Positions 45,408-53,800 of a stretch of DNA of 64,000 bases are shown here, piece after piece. Position numbers and translations under genes: made by a program. The stretch is from Candidatus Methanoperedens sp. Its GTDB lineage: Archaea; Halobacteriota; Methanosarcinia; Methanosarcinales; Methanoperedenaceae. The stretch's first letter is position 1. Every line of letters starts with the position of its first letter. The DNA lies in the NCBI GenBank assembly GCA_026552955.1, contig JAPMTS010000003.1:129237-193236 (forward strand), in the 5' to 3' direction. The notes under the pieces were generated by a model. It did no database searches and had not been told where the DNA came from. It was given only the letters and a program-made list of their open reading frames with translations.

Positions 45408-46451
45408 CTAATCTTCTTCGGTAAGAGTTGCTGTTGGTCCACCTATAAGAGTTATGGTGGCTCCACCATTCACTTCAAGGTCACCTTTATCGTTGACTTT
45501 CACATTCCCGCCAACAAGTTTCCTGAAATCCCGGCCAAATTCTATCAACTTCCTTCCTGTTTCTTTCAATTTCTTGATAGTTTCTCTTTGCAGCTCATTT
45601 GCCTTTTTAAGGAAATCCCTGGCTTCCTTTTCATTTGTAACTGTGCCATCTGCAGCAAATCCGGAATGTGTCGTGAACAAAGCGATTGTTTTCGCCTGAA
45701 TATCTTTTGCTTCTTCTAATGTATTCTTGAAATCTGCGGCTTCAGCCTTAAGTTTTGTTGTATCCTTACCTTGCGCTTCTAATTTCTCAATAGCAGCATC
45801 CACTTTTGCAGAAACATTATCTGCCCGGTTTATGAAATTTTCGATCCTGTGGTTTAACACCATTCCAATAAAATATCGTGTTTCAAGATTTATTTTAGCT
45901 ACAATTCCTGCAAGTTCTTTATGGACGTCCCTGATCTCCTGGATAGTAGTTGCGTTGTTGACTTTTACTTTCAGGTCTTCAAGCTGGGCTGTATGGGCAT
46001 CGATGATATTTACCGCATCGGAGGCCCGTATACCACGATTTTCACTATTATCGAGTCTGTTCTTCATTACCTGAAGTTGCGCTTCGGTATGATCTATCGC
46101 CTTGAGAATATATTCCCTGGCTTTTCTCATTAGATCTTCATTTGATCTGATATCTGATTTATTGTTTTTCGCGTCTGTTAATCTCCTGTTAGCTTTCTCA
46201 AAGAGGTCTTTGGCATCTTCGAATTGCTTTCTTGTATCGTCGAACTTTTCCTTGTTTTTCTGGTATTGTTCTCTCGTATTTTCGAATTTTTCCTTGGTTA
46301 TCTGGATTTTTTCCTTTGCATTTACGATCTGTTCCCTTACTGCTTTTTCCCGGGATTCTGCCTCTGCAGCAACATTTCCTGAGAATAAACTTAGGATGAA
46401 CATCGCCAGAATCAAGGCTGTAAATATCCCTGATCTATTTGTGGGTTTCAT
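45408..46451 (-). CDS. Secreted coiled-coil protein
   Basis: 347 aa. Signal peptide about 1-29 (FTALILAMFILSLFSGNVAA). Residues 35-115 are heptad-like, rich in Lys/Glu/Gln with a repeating KEKFEN/KEKFDD/RKQFED pattern, a strong coiled coil. Further helical segments follow, and the end is Gly/Thr-rich (GGATITLIGGPTATLTEED), resembling a short beta tail. No enzymatic motif. The gene is divergent from the regulator at 46647, and forms a pair with the lipoprotein. Confidence 0.7.
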   Translation of the reverse strand: MKPTNRSGIFTALILAMFILSLFSGNVAAEAESREKAVREQIVNAKEKIQITKEKFENTREQYQKNKEKFDDTRKQFEDAKDLFEKANRRLTDAKNNKSDIRSNEDLMRKAREYILKAIDHTEAQLQVMKNRLDNSENRGIRASDAVNIIDAHTAQLEDLKVKVNNATTIQEIRDVHKELAGIVAKINLETRYFIGMVLNHRIENFINRADNVSAKVDAAIEKLEAQGKDTTKLKAEAADFKNTLEEAKDIQAKTIALFTTHSGFAADGTVTNEKEARDFLKKANELQRETIKKLKETGRKLIEFGRDFRKLVGGNVKVNDKGDLEVNGGATITLIGGPTATLTEED

Positions 46452-46611
46452 ATTTTTTCCTCCTTCTATTATTCCAATCGCATCCGCGATTGCATACCCA
46501 ATAGTATAATGTCAGAACATATAAATATACTTTTATGTGATTAAAAATTTAAGTTATTTTATGCTTGATAATTCTTTATAAAACATTATAAACGCTTTTT
46601 TAGCTTTATAA

Positions 46612-46629
46612 AAAACTATATATACTATA
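46612..46629 (+). promoter_or_regulatory. Core promoter AAAACTATATATACTATA
   Basis: Identical over 18 bases to the core promoter of the heat-shock operon (41619-41636). With the usual 25-base TATA-to-start distance, transcription would begin at or next to the GTG at 46647, so the mRNA is probably leaderless. No Shine-Dalgarno is present, which agrees. Confidence 0.6.
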
Positions 46630-46646
46630 TTTGAAAATTAGAATGT

Positions 46647-47402
46647 GTGTATTTGAGAAGAGGATTAATTCTGGCGATCATCCTGATAACATGCCTTATT
46701 TTTAGCGCACAAGCCGCAAAAGTGTATGGTTCTATCTATGATTTTTCAGACTTTGAGAAACCTCTTAAGAACGTAATAGTTGAAGTTGAAGAAAATTCAA
46801 CACGGCTACAATACAAAGTGTCTGTTGATGGAACATATTTTTTTGATGTTTCTCCCGGAAGGTATGTTATAAAAGCCAAATTTTATAATGATAATAATAT
46901 TCTGGAATTTTCAGGTGAAGAGAAGCTCAATATAAGCCAACCCGATGAGTCAAGGAATCTTGACCTTATTCTTTTTCCACCAATCGATTCTGAATTTGAA
47001 TATCTCGGTGATATCAATCTTACAGGAGAAATTGAGCCAAATGAAACGGATTATATGAATTACATCATCCCTGCGGCTTTGATTATTATTTCTATTATTT
47101 TTATTATTCTTTTCTCTATCCGGAAGAAAAAAAGGAAAGGTATTTCAAAGACTGATGAACCTGCACTCTTCGAAGATAAAACCGTGAAAAATATAGGTGA
47201 TGAACTTCCGGATGACCTGCGTGAACTTTATGAAATAATATTGAAAAAAGGCGGAAGAACAACCCAAAAGGACATGAGAAAAGAAGTTATTTATGGCGAA
47301 GCAAAGGTTAGCCTTATGATCGCTGACCTTGAAGACAGGGGGTTGATCAAGAAGATCAGGAAAGGACGTTCAAATATAATTATAGCCAAAAACAAACAAT
47401 AA
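46647..47402 (+). CDS. Membrane-bound winged-helix regulator with external beta domain
   Basis: 251 aa, GTG start. Signal peptide (about 1-23), an external carboxypeptidase-regulatory-like beta sandwich (KVYGSIYDFSDFEKPLKN to NLDLILFPP), a membrane helix (about 133-155), a basic stop-transfer KKKRK, then a cytoplasmic winged helix (RTTQKDMRKEVIYGEAKVS; LEDRGLIKKIRKGRSN). An extracytoplasmic sensor linked to a C-terminal DNA-binding domain is a typical archaeal one-component membrane regulator. The gene at 59834 has the same C-terminal half. The target is unknown; the divergent coiled-coil/lipoprotein pair is a candidate. Confidence 0.75.
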   Translation: MYLRRGLILAIILITCLIFSAQAAKVYGSIYDFSDFEKPLKNVIVEVEENSTRLQYKVSVDGTYFFDVSPGRYVIKAKFYNDNNILEFSGEEKLNISQPDESRNLDLILFPPIDSEFEYLGDINLTGEIEPNETDYMNYIIPAALIIISIIFIILFSIRKKKRKGISKTDEPALFEDKTVKNIGDELPDDLRELYEIILKKGGRTTQKDMRKEVIYGEAKVSLMIADLEDRGLIKKIRKGRSNIIIAKNKQ

Positions 47403-47453
47403 ATAAAGTTGAAAGCGTAACATTCATGGACTTCTAAAACTTACAGGTGAAAT

Positions 47454-48608
47454 ATGATAGAAAGGAAGGAGATAACAGATGTACTATGTGAATATGATAT
47501 CAGTGAAACCACGATTGGGGTACTGGCATCACATTCGGCACTTGACGTTTGCGACGGGGCAATTGAGGAAGGATTCAATACATACGCAGTATGTGAGAAG
47601 GGACGCGAAAAGACCTACACACAATACTTCAAGGCAGAGAGGAAAAATGGCAACCTGGTCCGTGGAATAGTGGACAATGCTGATGTTTATTCAAAATTTC
47701 ATGAAATAATGAAGCCTGGAAACCAGAAAAAGATGAGGGATAAAAATACTATTTTCATCCCCAACCGCTCTTTTACTTCCTATTGCGGGATAGATGAAAT
47801 TGAAAATAATTTCAAAGTTCCGATGTTCGGAAGCCGCAACCTTCTTCGAAGCGAAGAGCGAGGCGAAGAGCGAGATTATTACTGGCTTCTTGAAAAAGCG
47901 GGACTTCCCTATCCTGAGAAGATCAATAATCCTGAAGATATCGACAGCCTTGTTATGGTAAAATTACCTCATGCTGTCAAGAAACTTGAACGCGGGTTCT
48001 TCACAGCGGCTTCTTATGATGAATACAAGAAAAAATCCGGTGCTTTCCTGAAACAGGGCGTTATCACAAAAAAATCGCTTTCTGAGGCCAGGATCGAGAG
48101 ATATGTCATAGGACCTGTTTTTAACCTTGATATGTTCTATTCACCCCTTGAGGAAAAGATGAGCCGGATAGAACTTCTTGGTATTGATTGGCGCTTTGAG
48201 ACCAGCCTTGACGGGCATGTGAGGCTTCCTGCTCCCCAGCAGATATCGCTCAATGAACACCAGATCACCCCCGAATATACCGTTTGCGGCCACAATTCCG
48301 CAACCCTGCGTGAATCCTTACTGGAGGACTCATTTGAACTTGCCGAGAAATATGTAAAGGCATCCCAGAAATATTATAATCCCGGGATTATCGGGCCCTT
48401 TTGCCTCCAGACATGCGTTGACAAAGACCTTAATTTCTCTGTTTATGACGTGGCGCCGCGTGTTGGCGGGGGGACAAATGTTCACGTTTCTGTAGGGCAT
48501 CCATACGGTAACACGCTCTGGCGCAAGCCCATGAGCACAGGGCGTCGCATGGCCATGGAAATCAGAAGGGCGATAGAGGTGGAAAGATTAGAAGAAATTG
48601 TCACATAA
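47454..48608 (+). CDS. purP: 5-formaminoimidazole-4-carboxamide ribotide synthetase
   Basis: 384 aa ATP-grasp enzyme. PurP makes FAICAR from AICAR, formate and ATP, replacing the folate-dependent PurH step in archaea. The AICAR-binding start TIGVLASHSALDVCDGA, the fold-specific LVMVKLPHAVKK, GIDWRFETSLDGHVRLP and the metal-binding end DVAPRVGGGTNVH fit the family. A 12-bp tandem duplication (47851-47862 and 47863-47874) encodes SEER-GEER after LLR, where relatives usually have a shorter link; it keeps the frame. Confidence 0.93.
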   Translation: MIERKEITDVLCEYDISETTIGVLASHSALDVCDGAIEEGFNTYAVCEKGREKTYTQYFKAERKNGNLVRGIVDNADVYSKFHEIMKPGNQKKMRDKNTIFIPNRSFTSYCGIDEIENNFKVPMFGSRNLLRSEERGEERDYYWLLEKAGLPYPEKINNPEDIDSLVMVKLPHAVKKLERGFFTAASYDEYKKKSGAFLKQGVITKKSLSEARIERYVIGPVFNLDMFYSPLEEKMSRIELLGIDWRFETSLDGHVRLPAPQQISLNEHQITPEYTVCGHNSATLRESLLEDSFELAEKYVKASQKYYNPGIIGPFCLQTCVDKDLNFSVYDVAPRVGGGTNVHVSVGHPYGNTLWRKPMSTGRRMAMEIRRAIEVERLEEIVT

Positions 48609-48643
48609 AAGTTATTAATGACGAACCTGAATACAGATAAACC

Positions 48644-50047
48644 ATGGTAAAAAAAGATAACGAAGGAGACAGGACTATTAAATCCATAATACTTGCAGGA
48701 GGTTCAGGCACTCGCCTGTGGCCTTTGAGCCGTGAACAATATCCAAAGCAGTTCTTGAAACTTGAAAAGACATCACTTTTCCAGAATACCGTGTTGCGAT
48801 GCCTTAAATTGTCAGTTCCGTCTGAAATATTTGTTGTCACAAATGAAAGCCAGAAATTTTTTGTCTCAGGACAAATGGAAGAAATCGGGATTGATGTCCC
48901 GAAGGAAAACATATTGATCGAACCCCATGGGAAAAATACGCTCCCTGCAATATGTTTCGGTATGAATGAGATAAAAAAGCGATACGGCAAGTGCGTTGTT
49001 GGTATTTTCCCTTCGGATCATATACTTGATATGGCGGCCATGGACCAAATTAAAAGCGCAGAAAAATTGTGTTCCCAATATCTTGTAACTTTTGGGATCA
49101 CACCTGTATCTCCTCATACAGGTTATGGTTACATAAAACCAGGGAAGAATCTGGAAATCGGTTCTATGGTTCTTGAATTCAGGGAAAAACCCGGATTGGA
49201 GGCTGCAAAAAAATATATACAGGAAAAATGTCTCTGGAACAGCGGTATGTTCATGTTCGATACGGGAGTTTTTTTTTCGGAACTTAAATCACACCAGCCG
49301 GATATGCTGGCAGCTTTCAAACAAAGTGGCAAGAATATCGAACAGGTCTACAATGAACTTCCCTCCATTTCCATTGACTATGGGATTATGGAAAAATCAG
49401 ACAAAGTAGCTGTTGTCAGGCTTGAACATAAATGGAGCGACCTTGGCGACTTTGACTCAATATTCCAGGAAGCCAATAAGAATCAAAATGGGAGTGCCTC
49501 CTATAATTGCGATGACATTTCATTGAATTCCAGCGGAAATCTCATATATTCTAAGAAGGACAAGATCGTATCACTCATTGATGTCAATAACATGGTTGTT
49601 GTTGATACACCTGATGCACTTCTGGTTTGCCCCAGGAAGAGCTGCCAGAAAGTCAAGGAGATAGTTACCTCGCTTAAGAACCAGAAGAATCAAAAAGCAT
49701 TGTTCCACCTGACGGTGTACAGGCCATGGGGCTCATATACGATAATGGAAGACTCGGAAAGACATAAGATCAAGAATATTACCGTGACACCGGGCAAGAA
49801 ATTGAGTCTCCAATTGCACAATCACAGGAGTGAACACTGGGTGGTAGTAAGAGGAATGGCCTGGATCCAGGTTGATGATAAGGAATTTTATTTACGCCAG
49901 GGGGAAAGCACTTTCATCAAAGCAGGAATAAAACACAGGTTATCAAATCCAGGGACAATACCACTTGAGATCATAGAAGTTCAGCTTGGCGATTATGTGG
50001 GAGAGGACGATATTGAAAGATTTAAGGATGATTTCGGAAGGATCTAA
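48644..50047 (+). CDS. manC: Mannose-1-phosphate guanylyltransferase / mannose-6-phosphate isomerase
   Basis: 467 aa, type II fusion enzyme. N-terminal nucleotidyltransferase with ILAGGSGTRLWPLSREQYPK, FREKP and WNSGMFMF; C-terminal cupin isomerase with RPWGSYTIMEDS, PGKKLSLQLHNHRSEHW and the metal ligands in that His-rich strand. It makes GDP-mannose for surface glycans from fructose 6-phosphate. Start: the ATG at 48644 is followed by about a dozen polar residues before the strand that opens the enzyme. Single gene, not in a visible glycan cluster. Confidence 0.93.
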   Translation: MVKKDNEGDRTIKSIILAGGSGTRLWPLSREQYPKQFLKLEKTSLFQNTVLRCLKLSVPSEIFVVTNESQKFFVSGQMEEIGIDVPKENILIEPHGKNTLPAICFGMNEIKKRYGKCVVGIFPSDHILDMAAMDQIKSAEKLCSQYLVTFGITPVSPHTGYGYIKPGKNLEIGSMVLEFREKPGLEAAKKYIQEKCLWNSGMFMFDTGVFFSELKSHQPDMLAAFKQSGKNIEQVYNELPSISIDYGIMEKSDKVAVVRLEHKWSDLGDFDSIFQEANKNQNGSASYNCDDISLNSSGNLIYSKKDKIVSLIDVNNMVVVDTPDALLVCPRKSCQKVKEIVTSLKNQKNQKALFHLTVYRPWGSYTIMEDSERHKIKNITVTPGKKLSLQLHNHRSEHWVVVRGMAWIQVDDKEFYLRQGESTFIKAGIKHRLSNPGTIPLEIIEVQLGDYVGEDDIERFKDDFGRI

Positions 50048-50092
50048 TGCTTTGCCTGGAGTTTATATCGTTCGTTTTTTGAACTTTTAATG

Positions 50093-50344
50093 TTACCACG
50101 AAATGACTTTGTCATATTCAAACAGCATCTTCGCTATCTGTTTGTAATCCACGCATTCATGCCCCATAACTCCTCTTGCCAGGGCATCGGCTGCAGAGGC
50201 ATAAACTTGAATTTTGGCATCAGGATTTGCATAAACCCCATCATGCAACAGGAGAACTGCCACTTCATGTTCCCTGCCATGGGCTTTTGCAATTTCGAGG
50301 GGTGTGGCATCATTCGGGTTCCGGATTATATGGAGTATCTTCAT
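50093..50344 (-). CDS. DsrH/TusB-like sulfur relay protein
   Basis: 83 aa. It follows the DsrE superfamily layout: an opening strand KILHIIRNP, then VAVLLLHDGVYA, then a helix and VYASAADALARGV, where DsrH/TusB proteins have a D-x-x-x-R-G segment. No catalytic cysteine is apparent at the DsrE position, as expected for the structural TusB partner. Last gene of a five-gene leftward operon, 2 bases after its neighbour. Confidence 0.7.
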   Translation of the reverse strand: MKILHIIRNPNDATPLEIAKAHGREHEVAVLLLHDGVYANPDAKIQVYASAADALARGVMGHECVDYKQIAKMLFEYDKVISW

Positions 50345-50346
50345 AA

Positions 50347-50691
50347 TTAGAATGGTATAATAATGTCTGATTCGCTTATTGTTCGAACGATCTCTTCACG
50401 TTCAACAATATTTATATTCTCGATCAATTCCTTGATCCCCCTTTTTTCCAATGATGGTTTATCCGCAAGCAGCCTGCATTTAAGCATTGTGAGCGCCCCG
50501 AATTCCCTTACAGGAGGAGGAACATTAATAATTTCAGGCTTTGTGCGGGTTGGTGTATAGACACCGTCATCCATGAAAATGACTGTAACCTTATCCTCAC
50601 GAAGCGTCAATCCAACGCTCATACGCAGCGCTTCGGCATTTTTGCGCGTATTGAAAGGCAGGTTTCTTATGATTACTGAGATCTTTTTCAT
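50347..50691 (-). CDS. DsrF/TusC-like sulfur relay protein
   Basis: 114 aa DsrE-superfamily protein: KKISVIIRNLPF, VTVIFMDDGVYT, and a possible active cysteine in LTMLKCRLLADKPSLEKRGI, close to the C-x(n)-R-G arrangement of the family. It lies between dsrE-like and dsrH-like genes with 2-3 base spacers. Subunit role inferred by position. Confidence 0.7.
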   Translation of the reverse strand: MKKISVIIRNLPFNTRKNAEALRMSVGLTLREDKVTVIFMDDGVYTPTRTKPEIINVPPPVREFGALTMLKCRLLADKPSLEKRGIKELIENINIVEREEIVRTISESDIIIPF

Positions 50692-50694
50692 ATT

Positions 50695-50997
50695 TCACCC
50701 GAACGATATGAACCTGTCAACATCTCCTGCAATGCAGGCATGGTCATACTGGCTTCCGAACAATATGCCATCCACTTTAGCAACTTTTCTCTGTTCGGCA
50801 TTAAATGCACATATTGCTATTTCCACACCCTTCCCGGCCAATCCTGCAAATTCTTTATTATTCACATTATAAACGCCATCGTACATCAGGAAAATAGATA
50901 CCTCATGACCTTCATCCCTGGCCGCTTTGCTTATTTCGATAACGGTATTGGTATTTTCATTTTCAGGGCTTGTGGTCAGGAGGATTCCCAGTTTCAT
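50695..50997 (-). CDS. DsrE/TusD-like sulfur transferase
   Basis: 100 aa from the ATG at 50997 (MKLGILLTTSPEN), which overlaps the tusA stop as ATGA; eight more codons upstream are possible but unlikely. VSIFLMYDGVYN and VEIAICAFNAEQRKV carry the family pattern, the cysteine being at the active-site position of DsrE/TusD. It should accept persulfide sulfur from TusA. Confidence 0.75.
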   Translation of the reverse strand: MKLGILLTTSPENENTNTVIEISKAARDEGHEVSIFLMYDGVYNVNNKEFAGLAGKGVEIAICAFNAEQRKVAKVDGILFGSQYDHACIAGDVDRFISFG

Positions 50998-51218
50998 ACT
51001 TTTTGTATCCTTACTTTCCATAGATGGTCGCCTGTTTGCTCGATCCCCATTATCTTATGGCCTTCATTTTTCAGGCTTCTGGGCACATTCTCAACGGCGG
51101 GAGCATGGTCAAAATATACAACCAGTTCCTCACCGCTTTCTACTTCTTCAAGTTTCAGTTTTGTTTTTACGAAGGTATAAGGGCAAACCTCACCCTTCAG
51201 GTCAAGTTCGATCGTCAT
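50994..51218 (-). CDS. tusA: TusA/SirA-like sulfur carrier
   Basis: 74 aa. DLKGEVCPYTFVKTKLKLEE has the Cys-Pro-x-x-x-x-x-K motif with the persulfide-carrying Cys12. TusA proteins pass sulfur to DsrE/TusBCD for tRNA thiolation or to molybdenum-cofactor and Fe-S pathways. It lies between moeB (3-base gap) and the dsrE-like gene (overlap), so the operon encodes carrier, acceptor complex and an E1-like enzyme together. Confidence 0.88.
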   Translation of the reverse strand: MTIELDLKGEVCPYTFVKTKLKLEEVESGEELVVYFDHAPAVENVPRSLKNEGHKIMGIEQTGDHLWKVRIQKV

Positions 51219-51221
51219 ATT

Positions 51222-52031
51222 TCACCATATTCTGCATGAATCACCATATATCTCTTCCTGTATCGATGTTATCCTGGGTTTTTCGCCGCAAATCGGGCAG
51301 TTCTTGTTCCATCTCATCTTGATCTCCTGGAAAGTCATGTTAAGAGCATCATAATAAATGAGGCGCCCCACCAGCAGTTCACCGATTCCGAGGAGATATT
51401 TGACTACTTCTGTGGCCTGTATGACACCTATTATCCCCGGGAGAACTCCAAGTACACCGGCCTCCTGGCAACTGGGCACCATTCCCGGAGGAGGAGCATG
51501 TTCAAATAAGCACCTGTAGCATGGTCCTTTATGAGGGATGATGGTTGTTACCTGCCCCTCGAACCGGTAGATACTGCCGTGAGACAGAGGTTTATTTGTG
51601 ATAACACATGCATCGTTCACAAGATATCTTGTTGCAAAATTATCAGAACCGTCAACAATGATGTCATATTCTTTAAAAATATCGGTAACATTATTGGCAT
51701 TCAGCCGCTGCACGTATGTTTTTACTTCAATATCAGGATTCAGGTTGTTAACGAATTGTTTTGCGGATTCGGCTTTTGGCTTTCCGACATTGCCCCCGTG
51801 GATTACCTGTCTCTGGAGATTACTTAGATCCACAGTGTCATCATCGATAATACCAATAGTCCCGATGCCTGCTGCTGCCAGGTATTCGATTATCGGGGCG
51901 CCAAGACCGCCTGCCCCAATGCATAATACCTTTGATGATAGCAGTTTTTTTTGTCCTTTCCCGCCAACTTCCGGCAATATGATATGACGCGAGTATCTTC
52001 TTATTTGTTCTTCATTAAATCCGCCTAACAT
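51222..52031 (-). CDS. moeB: E1-like adenylating enzyme (MoeB/ThiF/HesA family)
   Basis: 269 aa. Rossmann nucleotide loop VLCIGAGGLGAPIIEYLAAA, adenylation residues DDDTVDLSNLQRQ, DGSDNFATRYLVND and the catalytic Cys segment MVPSCQEAGVLG. Zinc cysteines are CYRC and CPIC. It adenylates the C-terminal Gly-Gly of a ubiquitin-like sulfur carrier (MoaD, ThiS or SAMP); none is encoded next to it. First gene of the sulfur operon. Confidence 0.9.
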   Translation of the reverse strand: MLGGFNEEQIRRYSRHIILPEVGGKGQKKLLSSKVLCIGAGGLGAPIIEYLAAAGIGTIGIIDDDTVDLSNLQRQVIHGGNVGKPKAESAKQFVNNLNPDIEVKTYVQRLNANNVTDIFKEYDIIVDGSDNFATRYLVNDACVITNKPLSHGSIYRFEGQVTTIIPHKGPCYRCLFEHAPPPGMVPSCQEAGVLGVLPGIIGVIQATEVVKYLLGIGELLVGRLIYYDALNMTFQEIKMRWNKNCPICGEKPRITSIQEEIYGDSCRIW

Positions 52032-52188
52032 TGTTTTATCACCATATTATTACTGTGGGTTCTATTTAAGACCATAAAGTATTACCAGCATAAATAATTT
52101 TTGGTAATCTCATAAACGAAAACCAAAACTCATTAACCAGGTCATATTTATTACAAACAAAAGCGTATAAAAATCAAAGTGATGAAAC

Positions 52189-52938
52189 ATGAAAATAATC
52201 GCAATAACAGGTAAGGGCGGAACAGGAAAAACAGCCGTAGCCGGGATGCTCATAAGGCATATCTCAAAAGGAAAAAAAACTCTTCTTGCTATCGATGCAG
52301 ACCCGGATTCCAATCTGCCCGATGTTCTGGGTGTAAAAGTCGATAAGACAATAGGTGACATGCGTGAATTCATGCTGCAGGAACGGGATAAGATGCCTCC
52401 TGATACCAACAAGGAGAGCCTGCTTGAATCAAAGGTTTATGAAGTTCTCAGTGAGATGCCGCGTTTTGACCTTCTCGTGATGGGGCGGCCTGAGGGTTCG
52501 GGATGCTACTGCTTTGCAAATAATCTCCTTCGCGGGATAATGGACAGGGTCCTTAAAAATTATGATATAACGATAATCGATACCGCTGCAGGACTTGAAC
52601 ACCTTTCACGGCGGATCATCAGGGATGTGGATGAACTTCTTGTGGTTACTGACGGCTCGCGCCGCGGCCTCCAGACTGCAGAAAGGATACGTGAGCTTGC
52701 AAAGTCACTTAACCTGAACGTTAAACAAATGCATGTGATCGCGAATAAGGTTACCCTGCAAAACCGGGAAAAGATAGAGGAATATGCCCGTGAATTAACG
52801 ATGGACCTTGTTGGAATTGTGCCATTTGATGAGATTCTTGCCAGATTTGACCTTGAGGGAAGACCGCTTGCGGAATTGCCTGAGGATTCCGGAGCGCTAA
52901 GAGCAACAGGAGAGATCGCACAGAAGATGGGATTATAG
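52189..52938 (+). CDS. cooC: CO dehydrogenase nickel-insertion ATPase
   Basis: 249 aa MinD/SIMIBI-class ATPase. Deviant Walker A TGKGGTGKTAVAG and AIDADPDSNLPD near the N-terminus. GSGCYCFANN contains the CxC motif (Cys106, Cys108) by which CooC dimers bind nickel. It matures the nickel site of CO dehydrogenase, which is part of the CODH/ACS complex in methanogens and relatives. No cdh genes are in the window. With NikR and NikMNOQ it shows a nickel-dependent metabolism. Confidence 0.9.
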   Translation: MKIIAITGKGGTGKTAVAGMLIRHISKGKKTLLAIDADPDSNLPDVLGVKVDKTIGDMREFMLQERDKMPPDTNKESLLESKVYEVLSEMPRFDLLVMGRPEGSGCYCFANNLLRGIMDRVLKNYDITIIDTAAGLEHLSRRIIRDVDELLVVTDGSRRGLQTAERIRELAKSLNLNVKQMHVIANKVTLQNREKIEEYARELTMDLVGIVPFDEILARFDLEGRPLAELPEDSGALRATGEIAQKMGL

Positions 52939-52982
52939 GAATGATTTATTACCTTATGAAAGTATAATAACCATGAGAAAAC

Positions 52983-53441
52983 ATGATTTTAAACTTCCAG
53001 CTTACAAATGTGGAATCCAAGGTCTATTCAACTTCAGAGGATATTCGAAAATATAAGAATATCAATATAAATTATGATGTAAATCTTAAGAATCCATCAT
53101 TAGTTGCCCAAAACACTCCCTTCGGGGAAAAATCAGTATTAAGGATTGAGTACACATTTGCCATCAATTATCTCAGTCCCAATATCGGTCATATCAGGTT
53201 CGAAGGCGTAACGGATTACTACAGCGATGAGGATCTGAAGTCCCTGAAAGAAAAATGGGATTCAGGAAATGCGCCTGGCGATATCCAGAATGAGCTTGCA
53301 AACACAATGGTGGCAAATCTTGCTCCTCTTGCACTATTGCTCTCAAAGTCCCTTGGCCTGCCACCTTCGATGCCTATTCCTGTCATTAATTTCCAGCAGG
53401 CTCAGAAGAAAAAAGAAGAACCTACTTTTTACCATGGATAG
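52983..53441 (+). CDS. Conserved archaeal protein of unknown function (SecB-fold candidate)
   Basis: 152 aa. Alternating strands in the first two thirds (VESKVYST; NINYDVNL; LRIEYTFAINYLS; HIRFEGVTDYY) and a C-terminal helix with Pro-rich end (LGLPPSMPIPVINFQQ). The layout (long beta strands, then a helix and a proline-rich tail) resembles SecB-like chaperone folds described in archaea; this is a guess from pattern. It sits 44 bases after cooC. Confidence 0.55.
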   Translation: MILNFQLTNVESKVYSTSEDIRKYKNININYDVNLKNPSLVAQNTPFGEKSVLRIEYTFAINYLSPNIGHIRFEGVTDYYSDEDLKSLKEKWDSGNAPGDIQNELANTMVANLAPLALLLSKSLGLPPSMPIPVINFQQAQKKKEEPTFYHG

Positions 53442-53759
53442 CTAATAATTTTCCATGGTATCCTTGACACTATTTTTATACTCATCTTTGAGCGAATAGA
53501 CATTATGGTCGCCTGTCACATCTATTCTCAGGATACCAAGCCTTGTATTCATAAGGCCGACCATAGCTGAAATTCCCCTGTAATTAACATCAAATCCCTG
53601 TTGCTTCAGGAGGTCAAAAACATTTTGTGTGGTATATGGCCGATCATCGAGAAACAATTTCAATAGTGACTTCCTGATACCGGTTTCATCTCTCATCAGG
53701 TATTTTGTGAGTCGTGTTTTTAATGCATCATTTTCTTTTCCGGTCAGTGAAACCACCAA
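53442..53759 (-). CDS. DUF2551 family winged-helix-like protein
   Basis: 105 aa. TRLTKYLMRDETGIRKSLLK, YTTQNVFDLL, VNYRGISAMVGLMNTRLGIL and HNVYSLKDEY match the DUF2551 pattern I know from methanogen genomes. It looks like a small HTH fold. Function unknown; it is restricted to methanogenic and related archaea, which supports the taxonomic guess. It converges on the preceding gene with no gap. Confidence 0.75.
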   Translation of the reverse strand: MVVSLTGKENDALKTRLTKYLMRDETGIRKSLLKLFLDDRPYTTQNVFDLLKQQGFDVNYRGISAMVGLMNTRLGILRIDVTGDHNVYSLKDEYKNSVKDTMENY

Positions 53760-53800
53760 ATCCCAATATTCGATTTTTAGAGTTTATACCTTTCCATGTC

